The notes below the pieces were generated by a model, which saw only the letters and a program-made list of their open reading frames with translations, was not told the origin of the DNA and made no database searches. Shown here in pieces: positions 8,281-17,310 of a DNA stretch of 64,000 bases (positions within the stretch are counted from its first letter, which is position 1; each line of letters begins with the position of its first letter). This DNA comes from Beijerinckia indica subsp. indica ATCC 9039. GTDB lineage: Bacteria; Pseudomonadota; Alphaproteobacteria; Rhizobiales; Beijerinckiaceae. Both the position numbers and the translations under genes were made by a program. Where the stretch lies: contig NC_010581.1 of assembly GCF_000019845.1 (NCBI RefSeq), positions 3,665,501 to 3,729,500 of the forward strand, given 5' to 3'.

Positions 8281-8984
8281 TGCGATCAGAAAAAGAAATC
8301 ACTGCTGATAAATCGGTAGAAAAACGCCAATATGGCGATGCCTGCGCGGCGGCCCACGCCCTCGATCTTATCGGCGATCGCTGGGCCTTGCCGGTCATGC
8401 GCGAATTGATGTTTGGTCCCAAGCGCTTCACCAATTTACGTAGGGACCTGCCCACGATCAGTGCGAACGTACTCACCCAGCGGCTCGAGGGTCTTGAAGC
8501 CGCAGGCGTGCTCACCCGTCACAAATTACCCCCACCGGCCTCCGCCTGGGTCTATGAATTGACGGATTGGGGTTATGCGGCTGAAAAGATTCTTCAGGAA
8601 CTCGGGCGCTGGGGAACTATGTCGCCTCTGCACGATCCGACGAAACCGATCAGCGCCAATTCCCTGCTGCTCTCCTTGCGCACCCTGATCGACGCCAAAC
8701 GGGCGAAGGGCGTGAAGGCGCGGATTGGCTTTCGTTTCGGCGACGAGACTTTCGTCGGCAAGCTCGCGGACGGAGCCCTTAAGATCACTCGCGGCCAGGT
8801 GAAAAACTTCGACCTTCTCTTCGTCGGAGAGCCTCGGGCGCTTGCGGGTGCCGTCTATGGTGGCGTTCCTCTCAACGCCCTGATCGCCGAGGGGACGCTC
8901 AAGGTCGAGGGAGACAGGGCATTGGCCGAACGGTTTTTGGGATTATTTCCCCTGCCGGGAAAGATCGCCAAGCAGGGATCCTGA
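8280..8984 (+). CDS. HxlR-family transcriptional regulator with SCP2-like C-terminal domain
   Basis: A winged-helix regulator of 234 aa. Residues about 18-105 are the HxlR DNA-binding domain (ALDLIGDRWALPVMRELMFGPKRFTNLRRDLP, then ISANVLTQRLEGLEAAGVL). The C-terminal half (about 120-225) resembles the sterol-carrier/SCP2-like domain found in some HxlR proteins and could bind a hydrophobic ligand. HxlR proteins usually sense redox or small electrophiles and control a divergent gene; here that is the tandem DUF1428 gene. An inverted repeat overlaps its own start codon. It ends 8 bases before the convergent tolC-like gene. Confidence 0.87.
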   Translation: MRSEKEITADKSVEKRQYGDACAAAHALDLIGDRWALPVMRELMFGPKRFTNLRRDLPTISANVLTQRLEGLEAAGVLTRHKLPPPASAWVYELTDWGYAAEKILQELGRWGTMSPLHDPTKPISANSLLLSLRTLIDAKRAKGVKARIGFRFGDETFVGKLADGALKITRGQVKNFDLLFVGEPRALAGAVYGGVPLNALIAEGTLKVEGDRALAERFLGLFPLPGKIAKQGS

Positions 8985-8992
8985 ATTTGGCC

Positions 8993-10444
8993 TCACCGCC
9001 CGTCAGGTGTGCGCACGCCCACCCACTTGTCCTTGACCTGATCGAAATGCACGCTCGGATCGTAATGCACCACAGCGAGGTGCAGATTGGTGGCCGTCAA
9101 TTTCCCCATGGCCGCCATGACCACATAGGAGGCAACGACGCGATCGCGCTGCGCCGTGACGAGCGCAACCCGATTGCCCAAAAGAGTTTGCTGGGCATTC
9201 AACACGTCGAGCGTTGTGCGTTGACCGACCTGGGCCTCCACACGCACGCCTTCAAGCGCAATTTCCGAAGCCTTGACCGCGGCCATCGAGGATTCAATGG
9301 TCGCCCGCGCCGTCGTGAGCTGGCCCCAGGCCGAGACGAGAGCCGCGCGCACATTGGTTTTCTGGAGATCCGCCTGAAGTCGCGCCTGAGTCACTTGCTC
9401 CTTGGCCTGGCGAATACGGGAATAAGTCGTGCCGCCATTTTCATAAATCGGCACGGACATCTGCCCCTGGATCGTTCCATTGTACTGCTGATAGCCGGTC
9501 ATGCCATTAACATTGAAGGTTCTTTGCGTCGTGGCGTTGAGATCGACCTTTGGATAAAGCTGGCCTTCAATGATCTTCACTTGCGCGGCCGCCGCATCCA
9601 CATTGTGGAGAGCCTCCTGGATCGAGGGATGCTCGAGGAGCGCAACACTGATTGCCGTGTCGAGATTGGACGGCAGCAATTTCTCGACCGTCGCGGCCGC
9701 CTCAAGCTGCTTGGGCTGGCGGCCGATAACCTGCCGGAAATTGGCGATGCTCGTCTGCAGATTGGCCTGGGCGGTAAAATAATCCGAACGCGCGGTTTCC
9801 AAGCTCGATTCCGCTTGCGCCACATCGGTCCGCGTGACGTCCCCGACGTTGAAACGGTAGCGCGTCTGGCGCAATTGTTCCATGAGAACAATGATATTGT
9901 TGCGGCGTAATTCGAGAACGGCGGTATCGCGCAGGACATCCATATAAGCGGTGGCGCCGTTTTGCAGAACACTCTGCTCGGTATTGCGCAATGTTTCGCG
10001 CCCGCCGAGAATTGTCGATTCCGCCTGGCGAACACTATTCACGGTTTGATTGCCGTTGAAAATATTCTGGTTCAGTGAACCATTCACATAGCCGATATCG
10101 TTATTGAAGAGACCACCAAATGCGCCGTTTCGACCGGGTAGACTCGAAAAGCGATGGTTGAAACCATATTGTCCGCTTCCCATGATCGACGGCCGCCCGA
10201 GCGCCAAGGCCTGCGGCAACGATTCGTCGGTCGCGCGCAAGGAGGCACGCTGCTGATTCACGTCCGGATTGGTGGCATAGGCATTGGCCAAAGCGCTCGA
10301 CATCGTCTCGCTCTTCACGCCCGAGATGCCCGAACTCAGAATAAGCAGCACGCCGCCCAGAAAGACAGAGCGATGGAAAGCCGATTGATGACAGGCCTCC
10401 CTCTTGTCCCAGGTCTTCACTTTCAAGGAATGCAAAGCACGCAT
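8993..10444 (-). CDS. TolC-family outer membrane efflux/secretion factor
   Basis: An outer membrane trimeric channel component for type I secretion or tripartite efflux, about 483 aa. A signal sequence is visible (SVFLGGVLLILSSGISGVKSE), followed by two structural repeats of the OEP family, including LRNTEQSVLQNGATAYMDVLRD and the TRTDVAQAESSLETARSDYFTAQANL coiled coil. The second half repeats the pattern (VGQRTTLDVLNAQQTLL). No adjacent ABC/MFP or RND genes are present, so the partner is elsewhere. The start is uncertain: ATG 10444 is chosen, but a GTG five codons upstream is possible. Confidence 0.88.
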   Translation of the reverse strand: MRALHSLKVKTWDKREACHQSAFHRSVFLGGVLLILSSGISGVKSETMSSALANAYATNPDVNQQRASLRATDESLPQALALGRPSIMGSGQYGFNHRFSSLPGRNGAFGGLFNNDIGYVNGSLNQNIFNGNQTVNSVRQAESTILGGRETLRNTEQSVLQNGATAYMDVLRDTAVLELRRNNIIVLMEQLRQTRYRFNVGDVTRTDVAQAESSLETARSDYFTAQANLQTSIANFRQVIGRQPKQLEAAATVEKLLPSNLDTAISVALLEHPSIQEALHNVDAAAAQVKIIEGQLYPKVDLNATTQRTFNVNGMTGYQQYNGTIQGQMSVPIYENGGTTYSRIRQAKEQVTQARLQADLQKTNVRAALVSAWGQLTTARATIESSMAAVKASEIALEGVRVEAQVGQRTTLDVLNAQQTLLGNRVALVTAQRDRVVASYVVMAAMGKLTATNLHLAVVHYDPSVHFDQVKDKWVGVRTPDGR

Positions 10445-10825
10445 CCAGACGATTATCACCCAGGTTAGAGGCGGAGATCCACAAGCCGGCGGCTCGAGGC
10501 CTGACTGCGCGCCCTCGCCCCAATTCAGCAATGACGCGCGTCACGATGCAGTATAATGATAACCGGGTTTCCTTGGCTAGAGCACAGGCACAGCAAACCG
10601 GCATCTCGGGAGAAACACATTTTTGAAGTCATGCTCGTCAAAGATACGAAACGTGCAAATCAAGAAAATAATTGTGAGTTTCTATCCAGATTACCTTGTG
10701 TGTATCTTTTAAGTTGCCTGTCTCGAAGACAACGCTTGCAAAAAAGTGTGACCGGCTTTGGTAGTCCCACCGTAAACCCTTGAAAAACCTGTTTCCCTGA
10801 CAGATTTCCCCCTTCAGGCAAGACA
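10445..10825. other. Intergenic region without a recognised gene
   Basis: Between the tolC-like start and the end of the upstream amidohydrolase gene. It is more AT-rich than its surroundings around 10640-10760. I see no convincing frame, palindrome or RNA; it should hold the promoter of the tolC-like gene. Confidence 0.4.
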
Positions 10826-11656
10826 TCAATCCGTCGGCTCGACACAACATCCTGTCCTGCTGGGGAAAAAATCGATCGCATGTTGCGCCGGATCATCCGC
10901 CAGGGGTTTGAGAATGTCGGCGAGTTTCACGGCGAACTGATCCGCCTTGTCGGCACTGTCGATATGATCCTGGCGGATTTCGATCAGCACACCCGGCAGG
11001 CCGCGCTGGGTCGCCTCGACATTCAGCGTATCGCCGCACAAGGCGCCGTCATAGGGTTCATTATCGCCAACGCACAAACCCGCGGCGGCCAAACCCGCGA
11101 TAAGAGGCTCGGCAAAGCGCGGATCGCTGTCCCATAAGACGCCCACGTCCCAGGGTCGCGCTACATTTTTCCAGCACGGTGTAAAACTATGGACAGCGAG
11201 CAGGATGGGCACTGGCCCCTGTTCCAGCATCGCCTCGGTCTCGGCGCGGATCGCGTCGCGATAAGGCTGCCAGTATTGGCTGATGCGATGCGCGATTTCA
11301 GCCTCGCCCGCGCGGGCATTGCCCGGAATGATCCGGCCGTCGGACAGACGCATGACGAGGGTCGGATCATCGCTGCCACGATTGGCATCGATAACGAGGC
11401 GTGAAACGCGGGTGAGCAGGGCCGGAGCGGAAAAAATCCGCGCGAGGCTGCGCGTGACCCTTGCCGCACCAATATCATAAGCTATATGCCGCTCGAACTC
11501 GGCAGATTCGAGTCCAAGATTGCCGTAATCATCCGGCACATGGTTCGAAGCATGATCGCATAGAAAGAGAAGACCTGCGTCACGGCTTCCATCAACCCGC
11601 TCAACGGGTTTCACGGGGTCGGTTTCGACCAAGGACTCGTTCTTGAAATGTGTCAT
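10826..11656 (-). CDS. N-formylglutamate amidohydrolase family protein
   Basis: A zinc-dependent hydrolase of the HutG/NFGase family, 276 aa. Family signposts are LFLCDHASNHVPDDYGNLGL near residue 30, DIGAARVTRSLA, DANRG, and AVHSFTP (the metal- and substrate-binding His region), then GVLWDSDPRFAEPLIAGL. No other histidine-catabolism (hut) genes are nearby, so a role in histidine degradation is not supported by context; paralogues of this family with unknown substrates are common in Hyphomicrobiales. Monocistronic and divergent from the DUF1036 gene. Confidence 0.87.
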   Translation of the reverse strand: MTHFKNESLVETDPVKPVERVDGSRDAGLLFLCDHASNHVPDDYGNLGLESAEFERHIAYDIGAARVTRSLARIFSAPALLTRVSRLVIDANRGSDDPTLVMRLSDGRIIPGNARAGEAEIAHRISQYWQPYRDAIRAETEAMLEQGPVPILLAVHSFTPCWKNVARPWDVGVLWDSDPRFAEPLIAGLAAAGLCVGDNEPYDGALCGDTLNVEATQRGLPGVLIEIRQDHIDSADKADQFAVKLADILKPLADDPAQHAIDFFPSRTGCCVEPTD

Positions 11657-11775
11657 GGATCCGTTCTTGAAATACCGGCTCCGGCCGTCAGCAAAGGACT
11701 ATAGGATTTTATTAAGGATAAGCATCGAAAAGTTCGGTCTTGCTACCCTCCGCCACAGGAAGACGCACCCTTAAG

Positions 11776-12216
11776 ATGAAAACCCGGTCCACCTTTGTTT
11801 TTGGTCTTCTTCTCGCTTGTGGCCTGGTTTTGACCTGCCAGGAGCCCGCACGCGCCGATTTCCGTCTCTGCAACAATACCGACAGCCGGGTCAGTGTCTC
11901 CCTGGCTTATACGGATGGCGAGACCTGGGTGAGCGAGGGCTGGTGGAATCTTAAGCCGTCCGGCTGCGAGACTCTGGTCCGCGGACCTCTCGCCGCCGAA
12001 TTTTATTATGTCTATGCCATGGATGAACGCGGCGGGGAATGGAAGGGCAAGGCTTTCATGTGCACGCGGGACCGGGAATTCCGGATCAATGGCCGGCAGG
12101 ATTGTTTCGTGCGCGGCTTCGACCGGACTGGTTTTTTCGAGGTCGATACCGGCAAGGAAGCCAAGAATTGGACCGTCCAGCTCACCGATACGAGCGCCGG
12201 CCGGTCCACTCCCTGA
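11776..12216 (+). CDS. DUF1036 secreted protein
   Basis: An exported protein of 146 aa with a clear signal peptide (STFVFGLLLACGLVLTCQEPARA, cleavage near ADF). The mature region is the DUF1036 domain: FRLCNNTDSRVSVSLAYTDG, then EGWWNLKPSGCETLV and RDREFRINGRQDC. Cysteines at CNN, GCE, MCT and DCF may form two disulfides. Function unknown. ATG 11776 is chosen because the upstream TTG would add residues before the signal peptide. It converges on tal with only 13 bases between the genes. Confidence 0.85.
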   Translation: MKTRSTFVFGLLLACGLVLTCQEPARADFRLCNNTDSRVSVSLAYTDGETWVSEGWWNLKPSGCETLVRGPLAAEFYYVYAMDERGGEWKGKAFMCTRDREFRINGRQDCFVRGFDRTGFFEVDTGKEAKNWTVQLTDTSAGRSTP

Positions 12217-12229
12217 GGGCGGTTCCAGC

Positions 12230-13204
12230 TTAGGGAAGAGCTTCGGTCAGCGAGGCTTCCGCCGAGCGTTTGGATACGAGTTCCCGCAAGCTTTGCAGAT
12301 CGTTGGCGAAACTTCTGATGCCTTCCGCCAGTTTTTCCGTGGCCATGGCATCCTCATTCAGAAGATAGCGGAAGGTTTTTTCGTCCAGCGCGAGAGAGGC
12401 AGGCGCCGTCTCAGCGGCCGTCTTCGGATCGAGCTTTCGCTCCAAGGCACCATTATCCTTGGCGAGTTCATCAAGCAGAGCGGGGGAAATCGTCAGACGG
12501 TCGCAGCCGGCCAGGGCCTCGATCTCGCCTTTGCTGCGGAAGGACGCGCCCATGATGATCGTCTTGACGCCATGGGCCTTGTAATAAGCATAGATCTGGC
12601 GCACCGAAAGGACGCCGGGATCCGTCTCAGGCGTATAGGTCTTGCCTTCCTTCTTGCTGTACCAGTCGAGGATGCGGCCCACGAAGGGAGAGATCAGAAA
12701 AGCCTTGGCATCGGCGCAAGCGACCGCCTGGGCGAGCGAGAAGATCAGCGTCATATTGCAGTCGATCCCCTCGCGTTGGAGGATTTCAGCGGCTCTGATC
12801 CCCTCCCAGGTCGCGGCGATCTTGATCAGGATACGCTCGCGCGAAATGCCGCGTCGCGCATAATCCGCGATGATCGCTCGCGCTTTGGCGACAGTCCCCT
12901 CGACATCGAAGGAGAGATCGGCATCGACCTCGGTCGAGACACGGCCGGGCACGATCTTGGTCAATTCCTCACCGAAATTCACCGAAAGCCGATCGGTGAT
13001 CGCGCTCGTCGGCTGATTGTGGCTGAGGCCCCAGAGAATCGCCTCCTCGACGAGATTTTTATAGGCGGGCATTTGCGCCGCCTTGAGGATCAAGGTCGGA
13101 TTGGTCGTGCTGTCGACTGGCGAGAAAGCCCGGATCGCTTCCATATCGCCAGTATCGGCGACGATCGTCGTCATGGTTTTCAATTGGTCGAGCTTTGAGG
13201 ACAT
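12230..13204 (-). CDS. tal: Transaldolase
   Basis: Pentose-phosphate pathway enzyme that transfers a dihydroxyacetone unit between sedoheptulose 7-phosphate and glyceraldehyde 3-phosphate. It is 324 aa, the length of the classical TalB type rather than of the short MipB type. The N-terminal signature [14 protein letters not shown] is at residues 31-44, and the Schiff-base lysine lies in [10 protein letters not shown] (K128). ATG 13204 gives the canonical N-terminus ([19 protein letters not shown]). A double-hairpin repeat lies about 120 bases upstream. Apparently monocistronic. Confidence 0.95.
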   Translation of the reverse strand: MSSKLDQLKTMTTIVADTGDMEAIRAFSPVDSTTNPTLILKAAQMPAYKNLVEEAILWGLSHNQPTSAITDRLSVNFGEELTKIVPGRVSTEVDADLSFDVEGTVAKARAIIADYARRGISRERILIKIAATWEGIRAAEILQREGIDCNMTLIFSLAQAVACADAKAFLISPFVGRILDWYSKKEGKTYTPETDPGVLSVRQIYAYYKAHGVKTIIMGASFRSKGEIEALAGCDRLTISPALLDELAKDNGALERKLDPKTAAETAPASLALDEKTFRYLLNEDAMATEKLAEGIRSFANDLQSLRELVSKRSAEASLTEALP

Positions 13205-13642
13205 GGCCGGAATCCGTTCTTTTGAGACCGACGGTCCAAGGCGCGACCGCCGGAACACTCTCGCATGTTCGCTTGTCACTTTGATTAACGGCAAAATGCG
13301 AGACAGAAACCAAGTGTCGCCCTGGATCGAGAATCACAGATTCTCGATCCGTCACTTTTTAAACCGTATCCACTTGCCCTCGTTGAACCGCGACGAGTCG
13401 CGCTTCGACGAGGGTGGATACTAGGGCGACCTCGGCCTAAAAGCGCCGTCCTTAGGATAAGAAAGTTTTCGTCCGGTTCAATGCTTATACCACCGGTCAC
13501 AAGAAATGAGCGGTGGAGCCAGTCCATAACCCCTATTTTTCAAAAGCTTAATGAGGCTCCAGAGAGAAACCAAAGGCTTGCCTTTATTGGCCTCTGGCGT
13601 CCTTTGGGGTTCACGTCTTCGTGCCTACCTTCGACGGAACCA
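13205..13642. other. tal upstream intergenic region
   Basis: Carries copy 2 of the double-hairpin repeat (13322-13426). The remaining roughly 200 bases up to the end of the hybrid kinase gene show no frame or structure I can support. Confidence 0.45.
13317..13430. repeat. Double-hairpin intergenic repeat element, copy 2
   Basis: Second copy of the element at 4583. Hairpin 1: 13324-13335 pairs with 13339-13350 (12 bases, perfect). Hairpin 2: GTATCCAC (13366-13373) with GTGGATAC (13414-13421), CCTCGTTGAA (13378-13387) with TTCGACGAGG (13404-13413, one T-G wobble), and CGCGAC with GTCGCG. Compared with copy 1, a T-A pair becomes G-C in hairpin 1 and an A-T pair becomes G-C in hairpin 2. The flanks GTCGCCCT (13317-13324) and AGGGCGAC (13423-13430) are also inverted repeats. 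Confidence 0.85.
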
Positions 13643-15586
13643 TTAAGCGACTTTTTGATCGATCTTCCGACGGCGCCATTGCGGCCAAACCGGCATGAGA
13701 GGATTGCGCGATGGGACAGATTGTTCTGTCGGCTCCTCCGCCAACAACGCCTGAATGAGGGTCTGCATCTGGGGAAAGGTCAAGGGTTTCGGCAAAAAGC
13801 GGTCGAAACCGGCGGCGAGCGCGGCCTGTTTGTCTTCCTCCAGGCCATTGGCGCTCATCGCAACCAGAACATTCGGCTTCGCCGCGATGAGATGCTCGGC
13901 TTGACGTATGCGGCGGGCGGTTTCGAGACCATCAAGCCCCGGCATGCGGATATCGAGGAACAAAGCGATAAAAGGCAAAGTATCGCCATCGCAGGTCCGC
14001 AGGAAACGCTCGAGCGCCGTGAGCCCGTCCCCCACGCGCTCCACCGCGACGCCCAAACTTTCGAGATAACGGGTAGTGAGCAGAGCACTGATATCATTAT
14101 CCTCGGCGAGCAGCACGCGCGGCGGCGCGGGCGTCACGGCGCAGTCTTTCGTCGCGCAAGCCTGACAATCGTCAAGACAGCGTTCGAGGCAGGCAAACAG
14201 TGAGGCGGCGCGCACCGGCTTAATCAGCCAGCCGTCATAACCCGGCACCAAGCCGCCCCGCAGGGCTTGCCGTTCGAAAGGCGAAAACATGAGGAGGGAA
14301 TGAGCGAGCCCCGCCCTCGCTCCGGTCTCGACCAGACGGCGGGCCAGGTCCGCTCCAAGGCTGATGTCTGCGATGAGAAAATCCGGACGAAAGTCCCCCT
14401 CGCCCCCTTGTGCCAGAAGAGCCAACGCCGCGCTTTCCGACGTGGCGAGGCGGGCATCAGCGCCAGCCTCGATCAAACGTTCGCGAAGAGCGGCGCCGGT
14501 AAAGGGGCCGTCGGTAACGATCACAACCGCATGCCCGGCATAACGGCCCGGCCGGACCCGCAAGGGCTGAGGCTCGCCCTCCACGCGCAGCGGTAGAGAG
14601 AAGGAAAACAGGGCCCCACCCTCTAGAGGCGACGCGAGATGGAGAGAGCCGCCCATGCGCTCCACGAGCCGTTTCGAAATGGCAAGACCGAGGCCCGTGC
14701 CGCTTTCGCACCCCTTTTGAGTCCCTTGTTCAAAATCCTGGAAAATGGTTTCGCGGCAAGTAGGGGGCACACCCGGTCCCGTATCGATCACCTCGAAACA
14801 CAGGCTATCGGCGCTCTCGCGAAACACTTTCACCCCAATGCCGCCCTGCTCGGTGAATTTGACCGCATTACCGGCAAGATTGAGCAGAACCTGACGCAGG
14901 CGCAAAGGATCGCCAACGAGCGTTTCCGGCACGTCGAGCGCGATGGAACTGGCAATATCCAATCCCTTGCCCTGGGCCTTGGGCGCAAGCAATTCGGTCA
15001 CACCCTCGACGAGGGGAGAGATGCCGAACGGCTCCTCGGCGAGAATCATCTTGCCGGCTTCGATTTTGGAAAAATCCAACAGCGCATCGGTCAGGGAGGC
15101 GAGGGCCGAGCCTGAGCCCCGGATCGCCTCAACATAGTTTTTTTGCTCAGGCGTCAGGCCAGTGGCGAGCAAAAGTTCGGTCAAGCCAAGGATGCCGTTG
15201 ATGGGCGTGCGGATCTCATGGCTGATCTTGGCGAAGAATTCCGTCTTGGCCGCGTGAGTGGCCTCGGCCTGTTCTTCTTGGGCCTGCGCGCACTGGCTTT
15301 CCCAGACGGCATCCTGCCAGGCTTCCTCCCGCGCCCAATCCCGGTCTTCCTCGCCCCTATCCGATGCAGCGCATGTTTCCCTGTCACCCTTGTTGGCAGC
15401 CATCGGCAACAAGGGGCTTGGAAGCGCGTCAGGGACTAACTGGGGTAGAGCGACACGCCTATTCTGCTCGCTCGCCTGCCTAATAATCGCGAAAACAGTT
15501 CCCATAAACAGCGCACCGCCGCCGCCGCAAACGACGACAGCGAGAAAGATGGTCATGAAATCATCGATATGCGAAGGCCCGGTCAT
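13643..15586 (-). CDS. Hybrid sensor histidine kinase with two receiver domains
   Basis: Membrane-anchored hybrid kinase, 647 aa. One N-terminal membrane segment is visible (about residues 9-35), then a short linker with no recognised sensor domain. The HisKA H-box [17 protein letters not shown] carries H123; N-box [11 protein letters not shown]1 DTGPGVP and G2 [12 protein letters not shown] follow. A first receiver-like domain (about 350-470) has an aspartate in IADISLG but lacks a clear acidic pocket and may be degenerate. The second (about 490-610) is complete, with LLAEDND, phospho-acceptor D545 in LDIRMPG, and a KPL lysine. There is no HPt domain, so phosphate must pass to a separate protein. 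It is a HisKA-type kinase, not the HWE/HisKA2 type that usually acts on PhyR, so its closeness to phyR does not make it the PhyR kinase. Confidence 0.9.
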   Translation of the reverse strand: MTGPSHIDDFMTIFLAVVVCGGGGALFMGTVFAIIRQASEQNRRVALPQLVPDALPSPLLPMAANKGDRETCAASDRGEEDRDWAREEAWQDAVWESQCAQAQEEQAEATHAAKTEFFAKISHEIRTPINGILGLTELLLATGLTPEQKNYVEAIRGSGSALASLTDALLDFSKIEAGKMILAEEPFGISPLVEGVTELLAPKAQGKGLDIASSIALDVPETLVGDPLRLRQVLLNLAGNAVKFTEQGGIGVKVFRESADSLCFEVIDTGPGVPPTCRETIFQDFEQGTQKGCESGTGLGLAISKRLVERMGGSLHLASPLEGGALFSFSLPLRVEGEPQPLRVRPGRYAGHAVVIVTDGPFTGAALRERLIEAGADARLATSESAALALLAQGGEGDFRPDFLIADISLGADLARRLVETGARAGLAHSLLMFSPFERQALRGGLVPGYDGWLIKPVRAASLFACLERCLDDCQACATKDCAVTPAPPRVLLAEDNDISALLTTRYLESLGVAVERVGDGLTALERFLRTCDGDTLPFIALFLDIRMPGLDGLETARRIRQAEHLIAAKPNVLVAMSANGLEEDKQAALAAGFDRFLPKPLTFPQMQTLIQALLAEEPTEQSVPSRNPLMPVWPQWRRRKIDQKVA

Positions 15587-15942
15587 AATGACGCAATCTT
15601 TCTTCCGATGCTTCCGGAATATTGCGTATGATTTTACGAGCGGAAGGCTTGTGATTTCCTTGTGCAAAAGATGAAAAATGATCGTAAACGACAATGATCA
15701 TCGATCGATCTCATATGCACGGATCAAGGCGCCCTTGAACGCTCACCGCAGCACATACACAACGCACTTTCTGACTCGTCGGATTTTCGCCCAAAACCAC
15801 ACGCTTTCTTCACAGCGATCGGCACGCCATTCCCATGGAGTCTCAGGGTGGGACATGATGTCTCCCTCTTGATAACCCGTACCGAAAACATGCGTGAAAA
15901 TACAGCGGATGCAGAGGGAAAGAGCACCCAAAAAAGGCCAAG
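15587..15942. other. Intergenic region upstream of the stress gene group
   Basis: Between the hybrid kinase start and the EcfG-type promoter at 15943. Short frames on both strands have no family resemblance and no good ribosome-binding sites. The kinase promoter should lie in the left part. Confidence 0.4.
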
Positions 15943-15968
15943 GGAACCTATAGAGCAAGCCCAGCGTT
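15943..15968 (+). promoter_or_regulatory. EcfG-type (general stress sigma) promoter
   Basis: GGAAC (15943-15947), a 17-base spacer and CGTT (15965-15968) match the alphaproteobacterial EcfG consensus GGAAC-N16/17-CGTT exactly. It is on the strand of, and about 68 bases before, the DUF3309 gene, followed by the DUF883 and holin-like genes. The EcfG gene itself is 3.3 kb downstream. Confidence 0.78.
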
Positions 15969-16035
15969 GCCCTATCGAAACGGGAACACCACCGAGAGGC
16001 GAGACGGGACCGGCCTCCTTTGGAGGAGGAAAAGA

Positions 16036-16197
16036 ATGTCCATTGAAACACTCCTCGTAATCATCCTCATTTTATTGCTCATCGGCGCGGTTCCATCTTG
16101 GCCCTATAGCCGTGGCTGGGGTTATGGTCCTTCCGGCGCTTTGGGGGTGATCCTCATCGTGGTGATTATCATTTTGCTGCTGCGCGGTGGAATTTGA
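16036..16197 (+). CDS. DUF3309 small membrane protein
   Basis: A peptide of 53 aa made of two hydrophobic segments (LLVIILILLLIGAVP and LGVILIVVIIILLLRGG) joined by the conserved SWPYSRGWGYGPSGAL loop that defines DUF3309. The ATG at 16036 has a strong GGAGGAGGAAAAG ribosome-binding site. An exact EcfG-type promoter lies upstream, so induction in stationary phase or under stress is expected. Biochemical function unknown. Confidence 0.9.
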   Translation: MSIETLLVIILILLLIGAVPSWPYSRGWGYGPSGALGVILIVVIIILLLRGGI

Positions 16198-16346
16198 ACC
16201 AATGGCAGGATACATCGTTTTATGACTGAGGCTTCGCGGGGACCATTCTCGCGAACCAAGTCCCATGGGCCAGCGACTGCCAATGGGGCCTTGAGGGTTG
16301 GATCTCGACGCGAAGATCTCGACCCGAAGATAGAATGGAGATGAAG

Positions 16347-16700
16347 ATGTCCATGCCCAAACCCCTGGATGAAGCGTCCCAGGAATTGTCCGCCGATCTG
16401 ACAGCGCTCAGGAACGACATTGCCAAGCTCAGTTCCTCTGTCGCGGAACTCGTGCGCTCACGCGCCCACGTCACCAGCGACACCGTATTCGGCGTCGTGG
16501 ATCAGGCGCGCCAAAAATTTACTGAATCTGCGCATGATGCCAAGGACAGGCTTTCGAATTCGGCAGCGCAGGCTCAGGAACAGGTGAGCGGCATCAGCGC
16601 CGATATTGAGGCGACGATCGAACGCAATCCCATCATCGCCGTGCTCATCGCTGCCTTTGCCGGTCTGCTCGTCGGACTGATCAGCCGGCCACGTGCATGA
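16347..16700 (+). CDS. DUF883 (ElaB/YqjD-like) membrane-anchored protein
   Basis: A protein of about 117 aa. The N-terminal two thirds form amphipathic helices (ALRNDIAKLSSSVAELVRSR and QARQKFTESAHDAKDRLSNS). The C-terminus has one membrane anchor (NPIIAVLIAAFAGLLVGLISRP) in the ElaB/YqjD arrangement, where family members bind ribosomes at the inner membrane in stationary phase in E. coli. ATG 16347 is chosen because GGAG lies six bases upstream; ATG 16335 is also possible. Probably co-transcribed with the DUF3309 gene from the EcfG-type promoter. Confidence 0.82.
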   Translation: MSMPKPLDEASQELSADLTALRNDIAKLSSSVAELVRSRAHVTSDTVFGVVDQARQKFTESAHDAKDRLSNSAAQAQEQVSGISADIEATIERNPIIAVLIAAFAGLLVGLISRPRA

Positions 16701-16752
16701 CGGCTTTGGCTTCGTACAAGCTTTCACCTGAACTTTTCTCCGAAATTTTACA

Positions 16753-17307
16753 ATGACTCCCTTCCTCCAGCGGCTCGCGCATGACGCGGCCGCCCCCCTT
16801 GTCGATTTCGGCGTGACCCTTGCTAAAAAGGTCGCGCTGCTTTTGTTCGCCGCCTTGTTTCTGCTTTCGGCCCTGATTTTCCTGACGATCGCGCTCTTCG
16901 GTTGGCTCGCCACCATGCTCGAACAGCCTTTGGCGGCCCTGACGATCGGGGCCATCTATCTGTTGGCTGCCGTTCTCACCCTGGTCCTTGCCTTGCGTAA
17001 GCCAGCGCCCGTTGCACCAGTGAGCCTGCAGGAGCGGCTCGCCGCCGCGCAGGCCGAGCAGGACAAAGCCGAAAAGAGTGAGGCCGAGCGGGCACAACAG
17101 ACCAAGACCGCGACACAAATCGACGAGATCGTCACCCCGCTTCTGGGTTTTCTCCAGGATGCCGGGCTCGAACGCGAAAAGCTGGCGGTTCTTGCCGGCG
17201 CCTCGGTCGCCAAGCAATTGCACGGCTATTCGCTTGTGCTTGCAGGCATGATCGCCGGCTTCTTCGCGGGGCGTTTCTATTTCACGAAAGGCCGCAAATT
17301 GGGATGA
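16753..17307 (+). CDS. Holin-like (DUF1469-type) membrane protein
   Basis: A protein of 184 aa with two closely spaced membrane helices (about residues 26-50 and 58-82), a charged coiled coil (LQERLAAAQAEQDKAEKSEAERAQQ) and a hydrophobic C-terminal segment (SLVLAGMIAGFFAGRFYF). This matches the phage-holin-family/DUF1469 group, which commonly sits next to DUF883 genes; no phage genes are present and lysis activity is not implied. It is the last gene of the stress group and stops 3 bases before the convergent phyR, with no room for a separate terminator. Confidence 0.72.
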   Translation: MTPFLQRLAHDAAAPLVDFGVTLAKKVALLLFAALFLLSALIFLTIALFGWLATMLEQPLAALTIGAIYLLAAVLTLVLALRKPAPVAPVSLQERLAAAQAEQDKAEKSEAERAQQTKTATQIDEIVTPLLGFLQDAGLEREKLAVLAGASVAKQLHGYSLVLAGMIAGFFAGRFYFTKGRKLG

Positions 17308-17310
17308 GGC

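Noticed and set aside
12008..13198. A 396-codon plus-strand frame opposite transaldolase
   Set aside because: Shadow of tal, whose signature and active-site lysine are on the minus strand.
13643..15586. The hybrid kinase as the PhyR kinase
   Set aside because: Its H-box is the HisKA type, whereas PhyR kinases are normally HWE/HisKA2; proximity alone is not enough.
16753..17307. Possible prophage remnant because of the holin-like protein
   Set aside because: No phage structural, lysis or integrase genes are nearby; the protein matches a chromosomal membrane family found beside DUF883 genes.
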